A DNA stretch of 16,725 nucleotides from Hyphococcus sp. GTDB taxonomy: Bacteria > Pseudomonadota > Alphaproteobacteria > Caulobacterales > Parvularculaceae. Made by a program: the position numbers and the translations under genes. The stretch lies in the NCBI GenBank assembly GCA_021604585.1, contig BQJG01000068.1, forward strand, positions 1 through 16,725, written 5' to 3'. This document shows positions 6,725 through 16,062 of the stretch, piece after piece; position 1 is the stretch's first letter, and every line of letters begins with the position of its first letter. The notes under the pieces were generated by a model. It did no database searches. It saw nothing but the letters and a program-made list of their open reading frames with translations, and had not been told where the DNA came from.

Positions 6725-7987
6725 TTAAGACCTCGCGGACATAAATATCCGCCTTGAAAGGAAGACCGCCAGGATCAGGATAACAAGCGATCCGATTGCG
6801 GCCGGCAACACCGCGCTTTTGATCGCTTTCTCCGCTGAAAGAATGTCCGGCACGCCAGTTTGCCAGAGCACCCATTCCCCGCCAATGTCAGACGCCAGTG
6901 ACGGATGGCCGTTCACCAGCATGATGTATGCGTCGTCATTGTCAGGGTTGATGCGCACCGACACGTTGATCGCCGGTTCATTGGCGCCGTCATGCCCATA
7001 TATGAAATCGCCGGATTTGGTGGGCGCAAACAAGATGGTTCCGAGCCCCCAGATTGGGCTCCCGAAAACATAAGCCTCGGGCTGGCGCATCGACGCAAGA
7101 GTCGCCGACTTCAGGGCGAACCCATTGCCGTTGTCTGTAAGCGCGGTGACGAGCTTCAAAAGATCGCTCGCAGAACTTGAAAAGCCTGTCGCGCCGGCTG
7201 CAGCGTATTGAAACTGCGGCGCGGGTGCGCCGGAAGCGTCGAAGGACGGCGTTGCGCCCTCGATTTCGCCGATGAACCGGAAAGACGATTGCGTCATCCC
7301 GAGCGGCGCCAGCAAGTTATCGCGAATGAAACTTTCATAAACCTGACCGGAAACTTCTTCGATCAGAAGCTGCAAGATCAGATATCCGCCGCCGGAATAG
7401 GCGAACTCCCCGCCCGGCTCAGCGCCGACTTCAATCCTGACGTCGCGCCCTGACGAGGCCCGCGGGTTCGCCATCGTTTCCTCCAGCGATGGCAGGATTT
7501 CGTCGGCGTTGTAATCGCCAAACCCGAGTCCGTCGGTCAAGCCAGCCGTGTGGCTCAATAAGCGCCGGACCGTGACGCCGTTTTCGTCATAGGCGCCGTC
7601 AGGCAGGCTCCACCGCGTCAGATAGGAAGAGACCGGCTCGTCGAGAGAAATTTTTCCTTCGTCGACGAGTTTCATCACGCCAAAGGCCGTGATCCATTTG
7701 CTGAATGAAGCCGTGGGAAACACTGTTTGCGCATCAATATTGCTTTCGGTCGGGGCGAAATATTCGCCGGCGACTTCTCCATCACGGATGAGAATCAACG
7801 CCGCGTTTCCGGCGTTGGTGTGGTCTATCAGTTGCGTCGCTTCAACGAAAAACGTTTCGTGGTCGCCCTTCTCGGCGATCGGCGTCATCCACCAGCCATA
7901 GAGCCCGCCAAAAACAGCCAATGCACACCATGCGCCGATCGCTGCGATAGCGCCGAGCGCAAAAAAACCAGCCTTTAAAATTTTCAT
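6725..7987 (-). CDS. Membrane-anchored beta-lactamase-fold serine hydrolase (PF00144 / class C type)
   Basis: The 420-residue protein has the three active-site motifs of the class C beta-lactamase/PBP-like esterase fold: S94-F-S-K97 (SxxK), Y197-S-G (YxN position) and H332-D-G (KTG position). The activity may be esterase, peptidase or D-amino acid peptidase; the motifs do not decide. An N-terminal helix (about 5-30) and a C-terminal helix (about 391-411, VLPAAIGSLVILILAVFLSRR) place the catalytic domain outside the inner membrane between two anchors. I chose the ATG at 7987, which has AGGGG a few bases upstream; the frame is open to 8038, but the extra residues (MCLRFGLIF...) lack a good ribosome site. 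It is a separate unit from rpoD, insulated by the terminator upstream. Confidence 0.88.
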   Translation of the reverse strand: MKILKAGFFALGAIAAIGAWCALAVFGGLYGWWMTPIAEKGDHETFFVEATQLIDHTNAGNAALILIRDGEVAGEYFAPTESNIDAQTVFPTASFSKWITAFGVMKLVDEGKISLDEPVSSYLTRWSLPDGAYDENGVTVRRLLSHTAGLTDGLGFGDYNADEILPSLEETMANPRASSGRDVRIEVGAEPGGEFAYSGGGYLILQLLIEEVSGQVYESFIRDNLLAPLGMTQSSFRFIGEIEGATPSFDASGAPAPQFQYAAAGATGFSSSASDLLKLVTALTDNGNGFALKSATLASMRQPEAYVFGSPIWGLGTILFAPTKSGDFIYGHDGANEPAINVSVRINPDNDDAYIMLVNGHPSLASDIGGEWVLWQTGVPDILSAEKAIKSAVLPAAIGSLVILILAVFLSRRIFMSARS

Positions 7988-8069
7988 GCCGCCCCTAAGA
8001 GAATTCGCCCAAAAAATCAGCCCAAAACGCAGGCACATGCCAGCGCGCAGACAGTTCGCCTACAGAGCA

Positions 8070-8101
8070 AGATAGCAAGCGAGAACCAGATAGCAAGCGA
8101 G
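8070..8101. repeat. Two direct copies of a 14-base repeat
   Basis: AGATAGCAAGCGAG occurs at 8070-8083 and again at 8088-8101, an 18-base period, between rpoD and the serine hydrolase gene. Read on the minus strand each copy carries TTGCTATC, so the first could serve as a poor -35 and the second as a -10 (GCTATC) with 13 bases between them. That would be a promoter for the hydrolase gene. A simple local duplication is equally possible. Confidence 0.5.
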
Positions 8102-8115
8102 GGTAGTGAGACAAG

Positions 8116-8142
8116 AAAACCCCGCACGAGGCGGGGTTTTTT
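8116..8142. terminator. Intrinsic terminator of dnaG-rpoD, symmetric and probably bidirectional
   Basis: AAAACCCCGC at 8116-8125 and GCGGGGTTTT at 8131-8140 form a perfect 10-base inverted repeat around a five-base loop ACGAG. T-runs occur on both strands. It begins immediately after the rpoD stop codon at 8144-8146 and so ends the dnaG-rpoD transcript. It also blocks read-through in the opposite direction. Confidence 0.9.
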
Positions 8143-8143
8143 C

Positions 8144-10150
<2,007 letters not shown>

Positions 10151-10163
10151 AGTCACAATATCC

Positions 10164-12143
10164 TTAACGACCGAATTTTTTCTCTACGGTCTTTTTCATC
10201 TGTTCGAGCGCATCCGTGAATCTCCGGGGAGAGTCGCCCTCATCCACATCCGCCTCATGCCGGCTCGAATTGATCATTTCCTCGCGCGCCGCCGCCGCAG
10301 CCTTCCACGCGCTATCGCCATCCGTGAATATCTGAGACGCCGAACGGGCCACCTCCTGTTTGAGGGTCGATTCAAACAGATGATGGGCCAGGGCGTTCGC
10401 GAACCCCTGTTCTACCTCGTCGATCTCTGTGTCGGGGCGGAGGAATCTATGCTTCGTGAGCTGGGGATCATGTGTCGCCCGCTCCAATGTGCCTGCCGCG
10501 CCAGTTTTTGTGAGATGGCTCCTCAATCCAGCGCTGTCAAGGGCCGGGTCTGTGGAAATCGCCGTAAGAACCTCGCCTAGTAAGGCCTGGAGACCGGAAT
10601 CGGCGAGATCGAGACCGCAAAACGCCGCTTCGTGCCGTTCAATCAGTTCGGGATGGTTGATCGCCGCCATGACGAGGCTCGCCTCGCGCACCCATTGCGA
10701 CGGGCTTTTCAATCCCGGCGTCGGGCGCGGCGGCGGGGCGAATCGGAAGCCCATGCCCTTGCCGGCGCCGCGCTGACCGTAACCGCCTTGCCGGGAACCG
10801 CCGCCAAAACCAGCTTGGCCGCCGCCTCGATACGGGTTCGCGTTTTGAGACGCGCCTGACCGTTCCGGCGGCCGGAATTGCGCATCGAGACGAAGCCGAA
10901 GCTCGTCGCCATAGGCGCCGCGCACATCCTTGTCGGCGATAGCTTTCACCAGTTCGCGCATATGCGACCGCAAGGCCGCACGGCGTTCCGGCGTATCGAG
11001 ATCGCGGGTTGTAGTTTCACGTTCCCACAAGACATCAACCAGCGGACGCGATGCGGCCAGCGCATCACTCATGGCGCTTGCGCCTTCGCTGCGGATCAGA
11101 TCGTCAGGATCTTGCCCCTGCGGCAGGAAGACGAAGCTCAGCGACTTGCCCGGCTTCAGCAAGGGCAATGCTCTGTCTACGGAGCGATAGGCGGCGTTGA
11201 GACCAGCGCTGTCGCCATCGAAACACAGAACCGGTTCATCCGATGCGCGCCAGAGCAACGCCAGCTGATCTTCGGTCAGCGCTGTGCCGAGCGGCGCCAC
11301 GGCGCGCTTTAGCCCCGCGCCCCATAGCGCAATGACATCCATATAGCCTTCGCAGACAATCAAGGGTTGCTTGTCTTCGGCGGCGGCGGCACGGGCGCTG
11401 GTGATGTTGTAAAGCACCGAGCCCTTGTGAAAGAGCGGCGTTTCAGGCGAGTTCAGATATTTTGCGCGGGCATTATGGTCCATGGCTCTGCCGCCAAAGG
11501 CAATCACCCGGTCGCGCGTGCCGAGGATCGGAAACATAATCCGATTGCGAAAGCGGTCATAGCTGGCGCCGCCATCTTCGGGTTTGATCAGCAGGCCTGA
11601 CTCGACCAGGACGTCGTCCGTGAACCCCTTGTTGAGGAGATAATCTTTCAGCGCATGGCGGCCCGTTGGCGCAAAGCCGATCTGAAACGCTTCAATTTGC
11701 GCGTTGGTCACATCGCGTCCGCGCAAATAATCGAGCGCCGCGCGCCCGTCGGACCGATGCAACATCGCCGAAAAGAATTTCGCCGCTGCCGCGCAAGCCT
11801 CAGCCAACCCTTGCGCCTTTTCCGCCCGCGCCGCCTCTGCCGGACTTTCGGTCGGCAAGACAAGCCCCGCATCCGCCGCCAGCCGTTCGACGGCCTCAGG
11901 AAAAGACAGCCCCTGCGTTTCGATCAGGAAGGTAATGATGTCGCCATGGTTCTGGGTCGAAAAGCAGTGATAGGAGCCGCGCCGGTCATCGACCGTAAAG
12001 GAAGGCGTCTTTTCCGGCTTGAAAGGCGACAGCCCCCACCAGGCGTTGCCGCGCTTGGTCAGCTTCACATCTTTCCCGATGACCTCAGACGGCCGCAGGC
12101 GCGACTTCAGCTCATCGAGAAATTCGGGGGTAAACCGGGCCAT
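10164..12143 (-). CDS. dnaG: DNA primase DnaG
   Basis: Primase makes RNA primers for chromosome replication with the DnaB helicase. The N-terminal CHC2 zinc-finger fold is recognisable (GLSPFKPEKTPSF and SYHCFSTQNHGD), but three of the four expected ligands are replaced: S39, K42 and T63, leaving only C60. The catalytic TOPRIM domain is intact: CEGYMD at 264-269, DGDSAG at 309-314 and QDPDD at 344-348. A Gly/Arg-rich linker (about 428-475, with GGG, QGGY and RGAGKG) joins it to the C-terminal helicase-interaction domain. Length 659 is slightly longer than the Escherichia coli enzyme (581). The start lacks a clear ribosome site and has a -10-like TATATA just upstream. It overlaps no gene; rpoD follows after 13 bases, and typA is divergent. 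Confidence 0.97.
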   Translation of the reverse strand: MARFTPEFLDELKSRLRPSEVIGKDVKLTKRGNAWWGLSPFKPEKTPSFTVDDRRGSYHCFSTQNHGDIITFLIETQGLSFPEAVERLAADAGLVLPTESPAEAARAEKAQGLAEACAAAAKFFSAMLHRSDGRAALDYLRGRDVTNAQIEAFQIGFAPTGRHALKDYLLNKGFTDDVLVESGLLIKPEDGGASYDRFRNRIMFPILGTRDRVIAFGGRAMDHNARAKYLNSPETPLFHKGSVLYNITSARAAAAEDKQPLIVCEGYMDVIALWGAGLKRAVAPLGTALTEDQLALLWRASDEPVLCFDGDSAGLNAAYRSVDRALPLLKPGKSLSFVFLPQGQDPDDLIRSEGASAMSDALAASRPLVDVLWERETTTRDLDTPERRAALRSHMRELVKAIADKDVRGAYGDELRLRLDAQFRPPERSGASQNANPYRGGGQAGFGGGSRQGGYGQRGAGKGMGFRFAPPPRPTPGLKSPSQWVREASLVMAAINHPELIERHEAAFCGLDLADSGLQALLGEVLTAISTDPALDSAGLRSHLTKTGAAGTLERATHDPQLTKHRFLRPDTEIDEVEQGFANALAHHLFESTLKQEVARSASQIFTDGDSAWKAAAAAREEMINSSRHEADVDEGDSPRRFTDALEQMKKTVEKKFGR

Positions 12144-12151
12144 GGACTCTA

Positions 12152-12157
12152 TATATA
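12152..12157 (-). promoter_or_regulatory. Candidate -10 element of dnaG close to the start codon
   Basis: On the minus strand TATATA (within TTATATATAGAG) ends eight bases before the dnaG ATG. A -10 here would start transcription at or next to the start codon and give a leaderless mRNA, which fits the absence of a Shine-Dalgarno sequence. No convincing -35 is seen at 17 bases (the region reads CCCTAT), so the call rests on the -10 and the missing ribosome site. Confidence 0.3.
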
Positions 12158-12190
12158 ACGGGCGTCGCCGAGATATAGGGGCAACAGCGG

Positions 12191-12205
12191 GGCGCGCATA
12201 GCGCC
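12191..12205. repeat. Short GC hairpin in the dnaG-typA intergenic region
   Basis: GGCGC (12191-12195) and GCGCC (12201-12205) pair around the loop GCATA, roughly midway in the 129-base gap between the divergent dnaG and typA. It could fold in the typA leader if transcription starts upstream. At five pairs in GC-rich DNA, chance is quite possible. Confidence 0.2.
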
Positions 12206-12272
12206 AGCATTAACGGCTTTTCCCCACCTCACCCCTTGCCAAGCGGCGGAAAAACGCGCAACTCCCGCGGTT

Positions 12273-14144
12273 ATGACGCAACGCACAATTCCGCTCCGCA
12301 ATATCGCCATCATCGCTCACGTCGATCATGGCAAAACCACGCTCGTCGACGAGATGCTGCGCCAGTCCGGCGCCATCCGCGAAGGCTCGGATATGGCCGA
12401 GCGCGCCATGGATTCCAACGACATCGAGCGCGAGCGCGGCATTACCATTCTGGCGAAATGCACCAGCGTCCTCTGGGAAGGCGACCATGAAGGCGGGGCC
12501 AAGCTCGACGAGCCGGTCCGCATCAACATCGTCGACACGCCGGGTCACGCCGATTTCGGCGGCGAAGTCGAGCGCATCCTTTCCATGGTCGATGGCTGCC
12601 TGCTGCTGATCGACGCCGCCGAAGGCCCGATGCCGCAGACCAAGTTTGTCCTGTCGAAAGCGCTGGCGCTGGGCCTGCGTCCGATCCTCGTCATCAATAA
12701 AGTCGACCGCCCGAGCGCAGATCCTGATGCGGCCCTCGACGCGGCGTTTGATTTGTTCGCCGCCCTTGGCGCCAATAATGAGCAACTCGACTTTCCGGTC
12801 ATCTACGCGGCTGGCCGCGACGGCTGGGCTGACAAGACACTCGACGGGCCGCGCGAAAACCTGAATGCCCTTTTTGAAACCGTGGTCGCGCATGTGCCCG
12901 CGCCGCAAATCGCCGAGGGCGGCGCGACGGCGCCATTCAAAATGCTGGCGACGACGCTTGAGGCCGATCCGTTTCTAGGCCGCATCCTGACGGGCCGCGT
13001 TATTTCCGGCGTCGCCAAGCCGGGCGTCACCATGAAGGCCCTGTCGCGCGCCGGAAAATCCATTGAGCAGGCGCGCGTCACCAAAGTGCTCGCCTTTCGC
13101 GGCTTGAAACGTCAGCCCGTAGAGGAAGCCAATCCGGGCGACATCATCGCCATCGCAGGATTTTCAAAGGCGTCAGTTTCCGACACACTCTGTGATCTGA
13201 CCAATACCGAGCCCCTGCCCGCGCAACCAATCGATCCGCCCACGCTGTCGATCACCATCGCGCCAAACGACTCGCCGCTGGCTGGCCGCGAAGGCGACAA
13301 GGTCCAATCGCGCGTCATCCGCGAACGTCTAATGCGTCAGGCTGAGGGCGATGTCGCCATCTCCGTCACTGAGACCGAAGCTAAAGACGGTTTCGAAGTG
13401 GCGGGCCGTGGCGAATTGCAGCTCGGCGTCTTGATCGAGAACATGCGCCGCGAAGGATTTGAGCTGGCCGTTTCGCGTCCGCGCGTCGTCACCCGCCTCG
13501 ACGACAACGGCAAAACCCTGGAACCGATCGAAGAGATCGTCATTGATGTTGACGATGAGTATTCCGGCGTCGTGATCGAAAAGCTGTCGCAGAAAAAAGC
13601 CGAACTTGTTGAGATGAAACCAGCCGGCGCCGGCAAGACGCGCCTGGTGATGCACGCCCCGTCGCGGGCGATGATCGGCTATCACGGCGAATTTCTCACC
13701 GATACGCGCGGCACCGGCGTCATGAACCGCTCCTATCTCGAACACGCGCCGCATAAAGGCTCGATTGAAAGCCGCCGCAATGGCGTGTTGATCTCCAACG
13801 GCGACGGAACAGCAGTTCCCTATGCGATCTGGAATCTTGAAGAGCGCGGCGTCATGTTCATCTCACCTGGCGACGCGCTTTATGAAGGCATGATTGTCGG
13901 CGAGAACGCCAAGCCGGACGACCTTGACGTCAATCCGCTCAAAGCAAAACAGCTCACCAACATGCGCGCCTCCGGCAAGGACGAGGCGGTGAAACTCACA
14001 CCCCCAAAACGCATGACGCTGGAGCAAGCCATCGCCTATATCGGCGACGATGAATTGGTCGAAGTGACGCCAAAATCTATCCGCCTGCGGAAGATCGCGC
14101 TGAAGCCGCATCTTCGGAAGCGCCGCGCGAAAGAGACGGCTTAG
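12273..14144 (+). CDS. typA: Ribosome-associated GTPase TypA/BipA
   Basis: TypA is an EF-G-like translational GTPase that binds the 70S ribosome and supports ribosome assembly and stress or cold adaptation. G motifs: G1 AHVDHGKT at 15-22, G2 RGITI at 55-59, G3 DTPGH at 88-92 and G4 NKVD at 142-145. The BipA-type C-terminal domain carries RAMIGYHGEFLTDTRGTG, followed by a basic end LRKRRAKETA. Length 623 is near the usual 600-610. Between the G2 and G3 motifs there is an insert of about 11 residues (EGDHEGGAKLDEPV, where Escherichia coli has NDY), which is unusual to me. The N-terminus MTQRTIPLRNIAIIAHVDHG fits the family, so the ATG is likely right, though no clear ribosome site precedes it. 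Divergent from dnaG. Confidence 0.96.
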   Translation: MTQRTIPLRNIAIIAHVDHGKTTLVDEMLRQSGAIREGSDMAERAMDSNDIERERGITILAKCTSVLWEGDHEGGAKLDEPVRINIVDTPGHADFGGEVERILSMVDGCLLLIDAAEGPMPQTKFVLSKALALGLRPILVINKVDRPSADPDAALDAAFDLFAALGANNEQLDFPVIYAAGRDGWADKTLDGPRENLNALFETVVAHVPAPQIAEGGATAPFKMLATTLEADPFLGRILTGRVISGVAKPGVTMKALSRAGKSIEQARVTKVLAFRGLKRQPVEEANPGDIIAIAGFSKASVSDTLCDLTNTEPLPAQPIDPPTLSITIAPNDSPLAGREGDKVQSRVIRERLMRQAEGDVAISVTETEAKDGFEVAGRGELQLGVLIENMRREGFELAVSRPRVVTRLDDNGKTLEPIEEIVIDVDDEYSGVVIEKLSQKKAELVEMKPAGAGKTRLVMHAPSRAMIGYHGEFLTDTRGTGVMNRSYLEHAPHKGSIESRRNGVLISNGDGTAVPYAIWNLEERGVMFISPGDALYEGMIVGENAKPDDLDVNPLKAKQLTNMRASGKDEAVKLTPPKRMTLEQAIAYIGDDELVEVTPKSIRLRKIALKPHLRKRRAKETA

Positions 14145-14187
14145 TTCCCTTTTGGATGCCTGAAATTCGATGATTCCTATATTATTG

Positions 14188-14206
14188 ATTTTTCACTTTG
14201 AAAAAT
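14188..14206. repeat. AT-rich inverted repeat downstream of typA
   Basis: ATTTTTC (14188-14194) and GAAAAAT (14200-14206) are perfect inverted arms around ACTTT, in an AT-rich gap after the typA stop. The stem is nearly all A/T, so it is a weak terminator at best. A neighbouring AAAGCTTT palindrome is at 14207-14214. It could instead be part of the promoter region of the following exported protein. Confidence 0.3.
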
Positions 14207-14270
14207 AAAGCTTTTGGGATAGTCTCCTGAGATGCGCACTTGCGCGTCAACCGAACGGGAGATGCTGACC

Positions 14271-14843
14271 ATGAAACTCTTATCCGCGCTGGTTTTAGGT
14301 CTTGCTGCGGTTTCCGCGCCTGCTTGGGCAACCGTAAGTTCGACCACCGAACAGACCAACGCCGAGCAAGCCAAATCACCGCCCGCCCGTCCGAATGTCG
14401 TGGCGCAAATCGAAGCTATGAAGCGTCTCGCCCCGATCACCGGCAAGTGGGAAGGCGAAGGCTGGATCCTCAATCAGGGCAATCGCTACGATTTTCGTCA
14501 GACCGAACATGTCCGCTACAATCTCGACGGCGCGGTTCTGCTGATCGACGGGCGCGGTTATTCCGCTGGCGCCCCTGACGGCGCGCCGCCGATGTTTTCC
14601 GCCTTCGCAGTCATAAATTATGATGACCGCTCAGTAGCATTCTCCTTCCGCTCTTACACGGGTGGACAGGTCAATGATTTTCCCGCGCGAATAATGGCTG
14701 ATGGCGGTTTCGAGTGGGACGCCGGATCGACGCGCTATCGAATCTGGGTGCGTGACGACGGCAAATGGTTTGAGACCGGCGAGTCTAAATCTGGAGATGA
14801 CTGGACGCAGTTTTTTGAAATGAACCTGTCGAAAGTCGAATAG
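14271..14843 (+). CDS. Exported DUF1579-like lipocalin-type protein
   Basis: The 190-residue product starts with a clear signal peptide (MKLLSALVLGLAAVSAPAWA, cleavage after residue 20). The mature part, from about residue 55, reads MKRLAPITGKWEGEGWILNQ, followed by strands such as NLDGAVLLIDGRGYSAG, VAFSFRSYTGGQVNDF and YRIWVRDDGKWFETGE. This strand pattern with an initial GKWEGEG is typical of DUF1579-like or nitrobindin-like beta-barrel proteins. No function is established for this subgroup that I know. I chose the ATG at 14271 because GGGAG lies nine bases upstream and the signal peptide begins there; the frame is open back to 14232. It converges on the next gene with a 15-base gap and no visible terminator between. 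Confidence 0.82.
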   Translation: MKLLSALVLGLAAVSAPAWATVSSTTEQTNAEQAKSPPARPNVVAQIEAMKRLAPITGKWEGEGWILNQGNRYDFRQTEHVRYNLDGAVLLIDGRGYSAGAPDGAPPMFSAFAVINYDDRSVAFSFRSYTGGQVNDFPARIMADGGFEWDAGSTRYRIWVRDDGKWFETGESKSGDDWTQFFEMNLSKVE

Positions 14844-14858
14844 GCGTCCGTCTATCGC

Positions 14859-15992
14859 CTACTCCACATGCTCATATTCCCACCAGAACGGGATTGCATC
14901 GTCGTCCATGACAACGCGCGCAAGTTCGGGATAAATCAGCTCCGCGCGAACACTGTTTGCCAGCATAACGAGGCAGCGTTTCGTCGCTTCCTGACAGACA
15001 GCAAAATTGCCGGTCCACGGATTGTGCCCGCCCTTGAACCATGAAGGCCCGTGCTCACCGTTAAAAGTGACAAGACCAAGACCTGCCGAGAGGGACGCTT
15101 CCTCTCCGCGCTTGTCGAACGTGTCCCACAGCGTTGGAAACTGATGCGCTGTTGTAATCGCAAGTTGCGGGCGCACAAATTCAGCGCGGCTTTCCGCACT
15201 TAATCCCTCACCGCGCACCATCCCCGCCCACATCTTCGCCTGATCCGCGATGGTCGTGTCCATGGAGCCCGCGGCGCTGACCCCGCTGCGTTCATCATGA
15301 GGTTCAAAACTTCCATCAACACCGTAACCGTCTGCCAAGCTTTCGGCAAAATCTGCGCGCCATTGCATCGAGGTGTTCGGCATATCGAAGCGGTCGTAAA
15401 TGCGGGTCTGCATTTCCGCTTTGACGTCGAGTCCGAGCCCGTCCTCCAGAGCGAGTTGAAGGAGATAAAACCCCTCGCCGGAATAGGCGTAGCGTTCGCC
15501 CGGCTCGAAATGAAACTGCAGCTTCTGATCGTCTTCGAGCCAGCGGAAATTCGCAAAACCCGGCGAATGGGTCAGCACATGACGGGCGGTAATGTGGTTG
15601 CGTCGGTCATCCCCCGCAATGTCCAGATAATCTTCGTACGTTTCCAGCGGCTTAGGTAAATATGACGCTAACGGCTTGTCCAGATCGAAGCGGCCTTCAT
15701 CAACCAGTTGCAACACCATATAAGCAAAGGCGGTCTTGGTCAGCGACGCTCCATACATGATGGTGTCGGTTTCGAGCGGTTCTTCGCGTTCCACATTGCG
15801 ATAGCCATAGGCGGCGACATGTTTCACCTCGCCATCCTCGATCAGGGCGAGCGCCATGCCTTTCACGTCTTCGCGCGCCATCAAGGCGCGGGCTTTTTCG
15901 TCGATCATGGCGGGAGACAATTGCGTGGATTCCGATGCCGGCGCGCAGGCGATGGCAAATAAAGCCGTCATGATTACCGAAAGTGCGCGCAT
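14859..15992 (-). CDS. Beta-lactamase-fold serine hydrolase, probable lipoprotein
   Basis: The 377-residue enzyme has the class C beta-lactamase/PBP-like motifs S83-L-T-K86 and Y170-S-G. The HxG-equivalent is GGHNPWTGNF near 321-330, where H323 is kept but the third position is Pro. A signal peptide (MRALSVIMTALFAIAC) ends with a permissive lipobox (AIAC, C16), so it is probably lipid-anchored. HVLTHSPGF at 138-146 is the usual loop of this family. Substrate is unknown; peptide hydrolase or esterase is more likely than antibiotic resistance. AGGGAG lies eight bases before the ATG. It is the second member of this fold in the window, and unlike the first it has no C-terminal membrane helix. Confidence 0.88.
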   Translation of the reverse strand: MRALSVIMTALFAIACAPASESTQLSPAMIDEKARALMAREDVKGMALALIEDGEVKHVAAYGYRNVEREEPLETDTIMYGASLTKTAFAYMVLQLVDEGRFDLDKPLASYLPKPLETYEDYLDIAGDDRRNHITARHVLTHSPGFANFRWLEDDQKLQFHFEPGERYAYSGEGFYLLQLALEDGLGLDVKAEMQTRIYDRFDMPNTSMQWRADFAESLADGYGVDGSFEPHDERSGVSAAGSMDTTIADQAKMWAGMVRGEGLSAESRAEFVRPQLAITTAHQFPTLWDTFDKRGEEASLSAGLGLVTFNGEHGPSWFKGGHNPWTGNFAVCQEATKRCLVMLANSVRAELIYPELARVVMDDDAIPFWWEYEHVE

Positions 15993-16022
15993 GAATTAAC
16001 TCCCTGAAAATTGAAAGCCCAA

Positions 16023-16051
16023 GGTTGACGGCGTTCGATTAAGTGTCAACC
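16023..16051. repeat. Inverted repeat between the monooxygenase and hydrolase genes
   Basis: GGTTGAC (16023-16029) and GTCAACC (16045-16051) are perfect inverted arms with 15 bases between. The site follows the monooxygenase stop by about a dozen bases and precedes the hydrolase start. It could be a weak terminator without a T-run, or an operator. On the minus strand the arm gives TTGACA, a perfect -35 hexamer, though I see no good -10 at 17-18 bases. Confidence 0.35.
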
Positions 16052-16062
16052 GCCGCTGCGAA

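Noticed and set aside
6725..8038. Longer serine hydrolase reading from 8038
   Set aside because: The 17 extra residues lack a ribosome site, and the ATG at 7987 is preceded by AGGGG and begins a normal membrane anchor.
12210..12908. A 232-codon minus-strand frame opposite typA
   Set aside because: It overlaps the conserved TypA GTPase domain, and its sequence resembles no family.
14859..15992. Beta-lactamase-fold proteins as antibiotic resistance genes
   Set aside because: SxxK, YSG and loosely kept third motifs define a broad esterase/peptidase superfamily; nothing points to true beta-lactamase activity.
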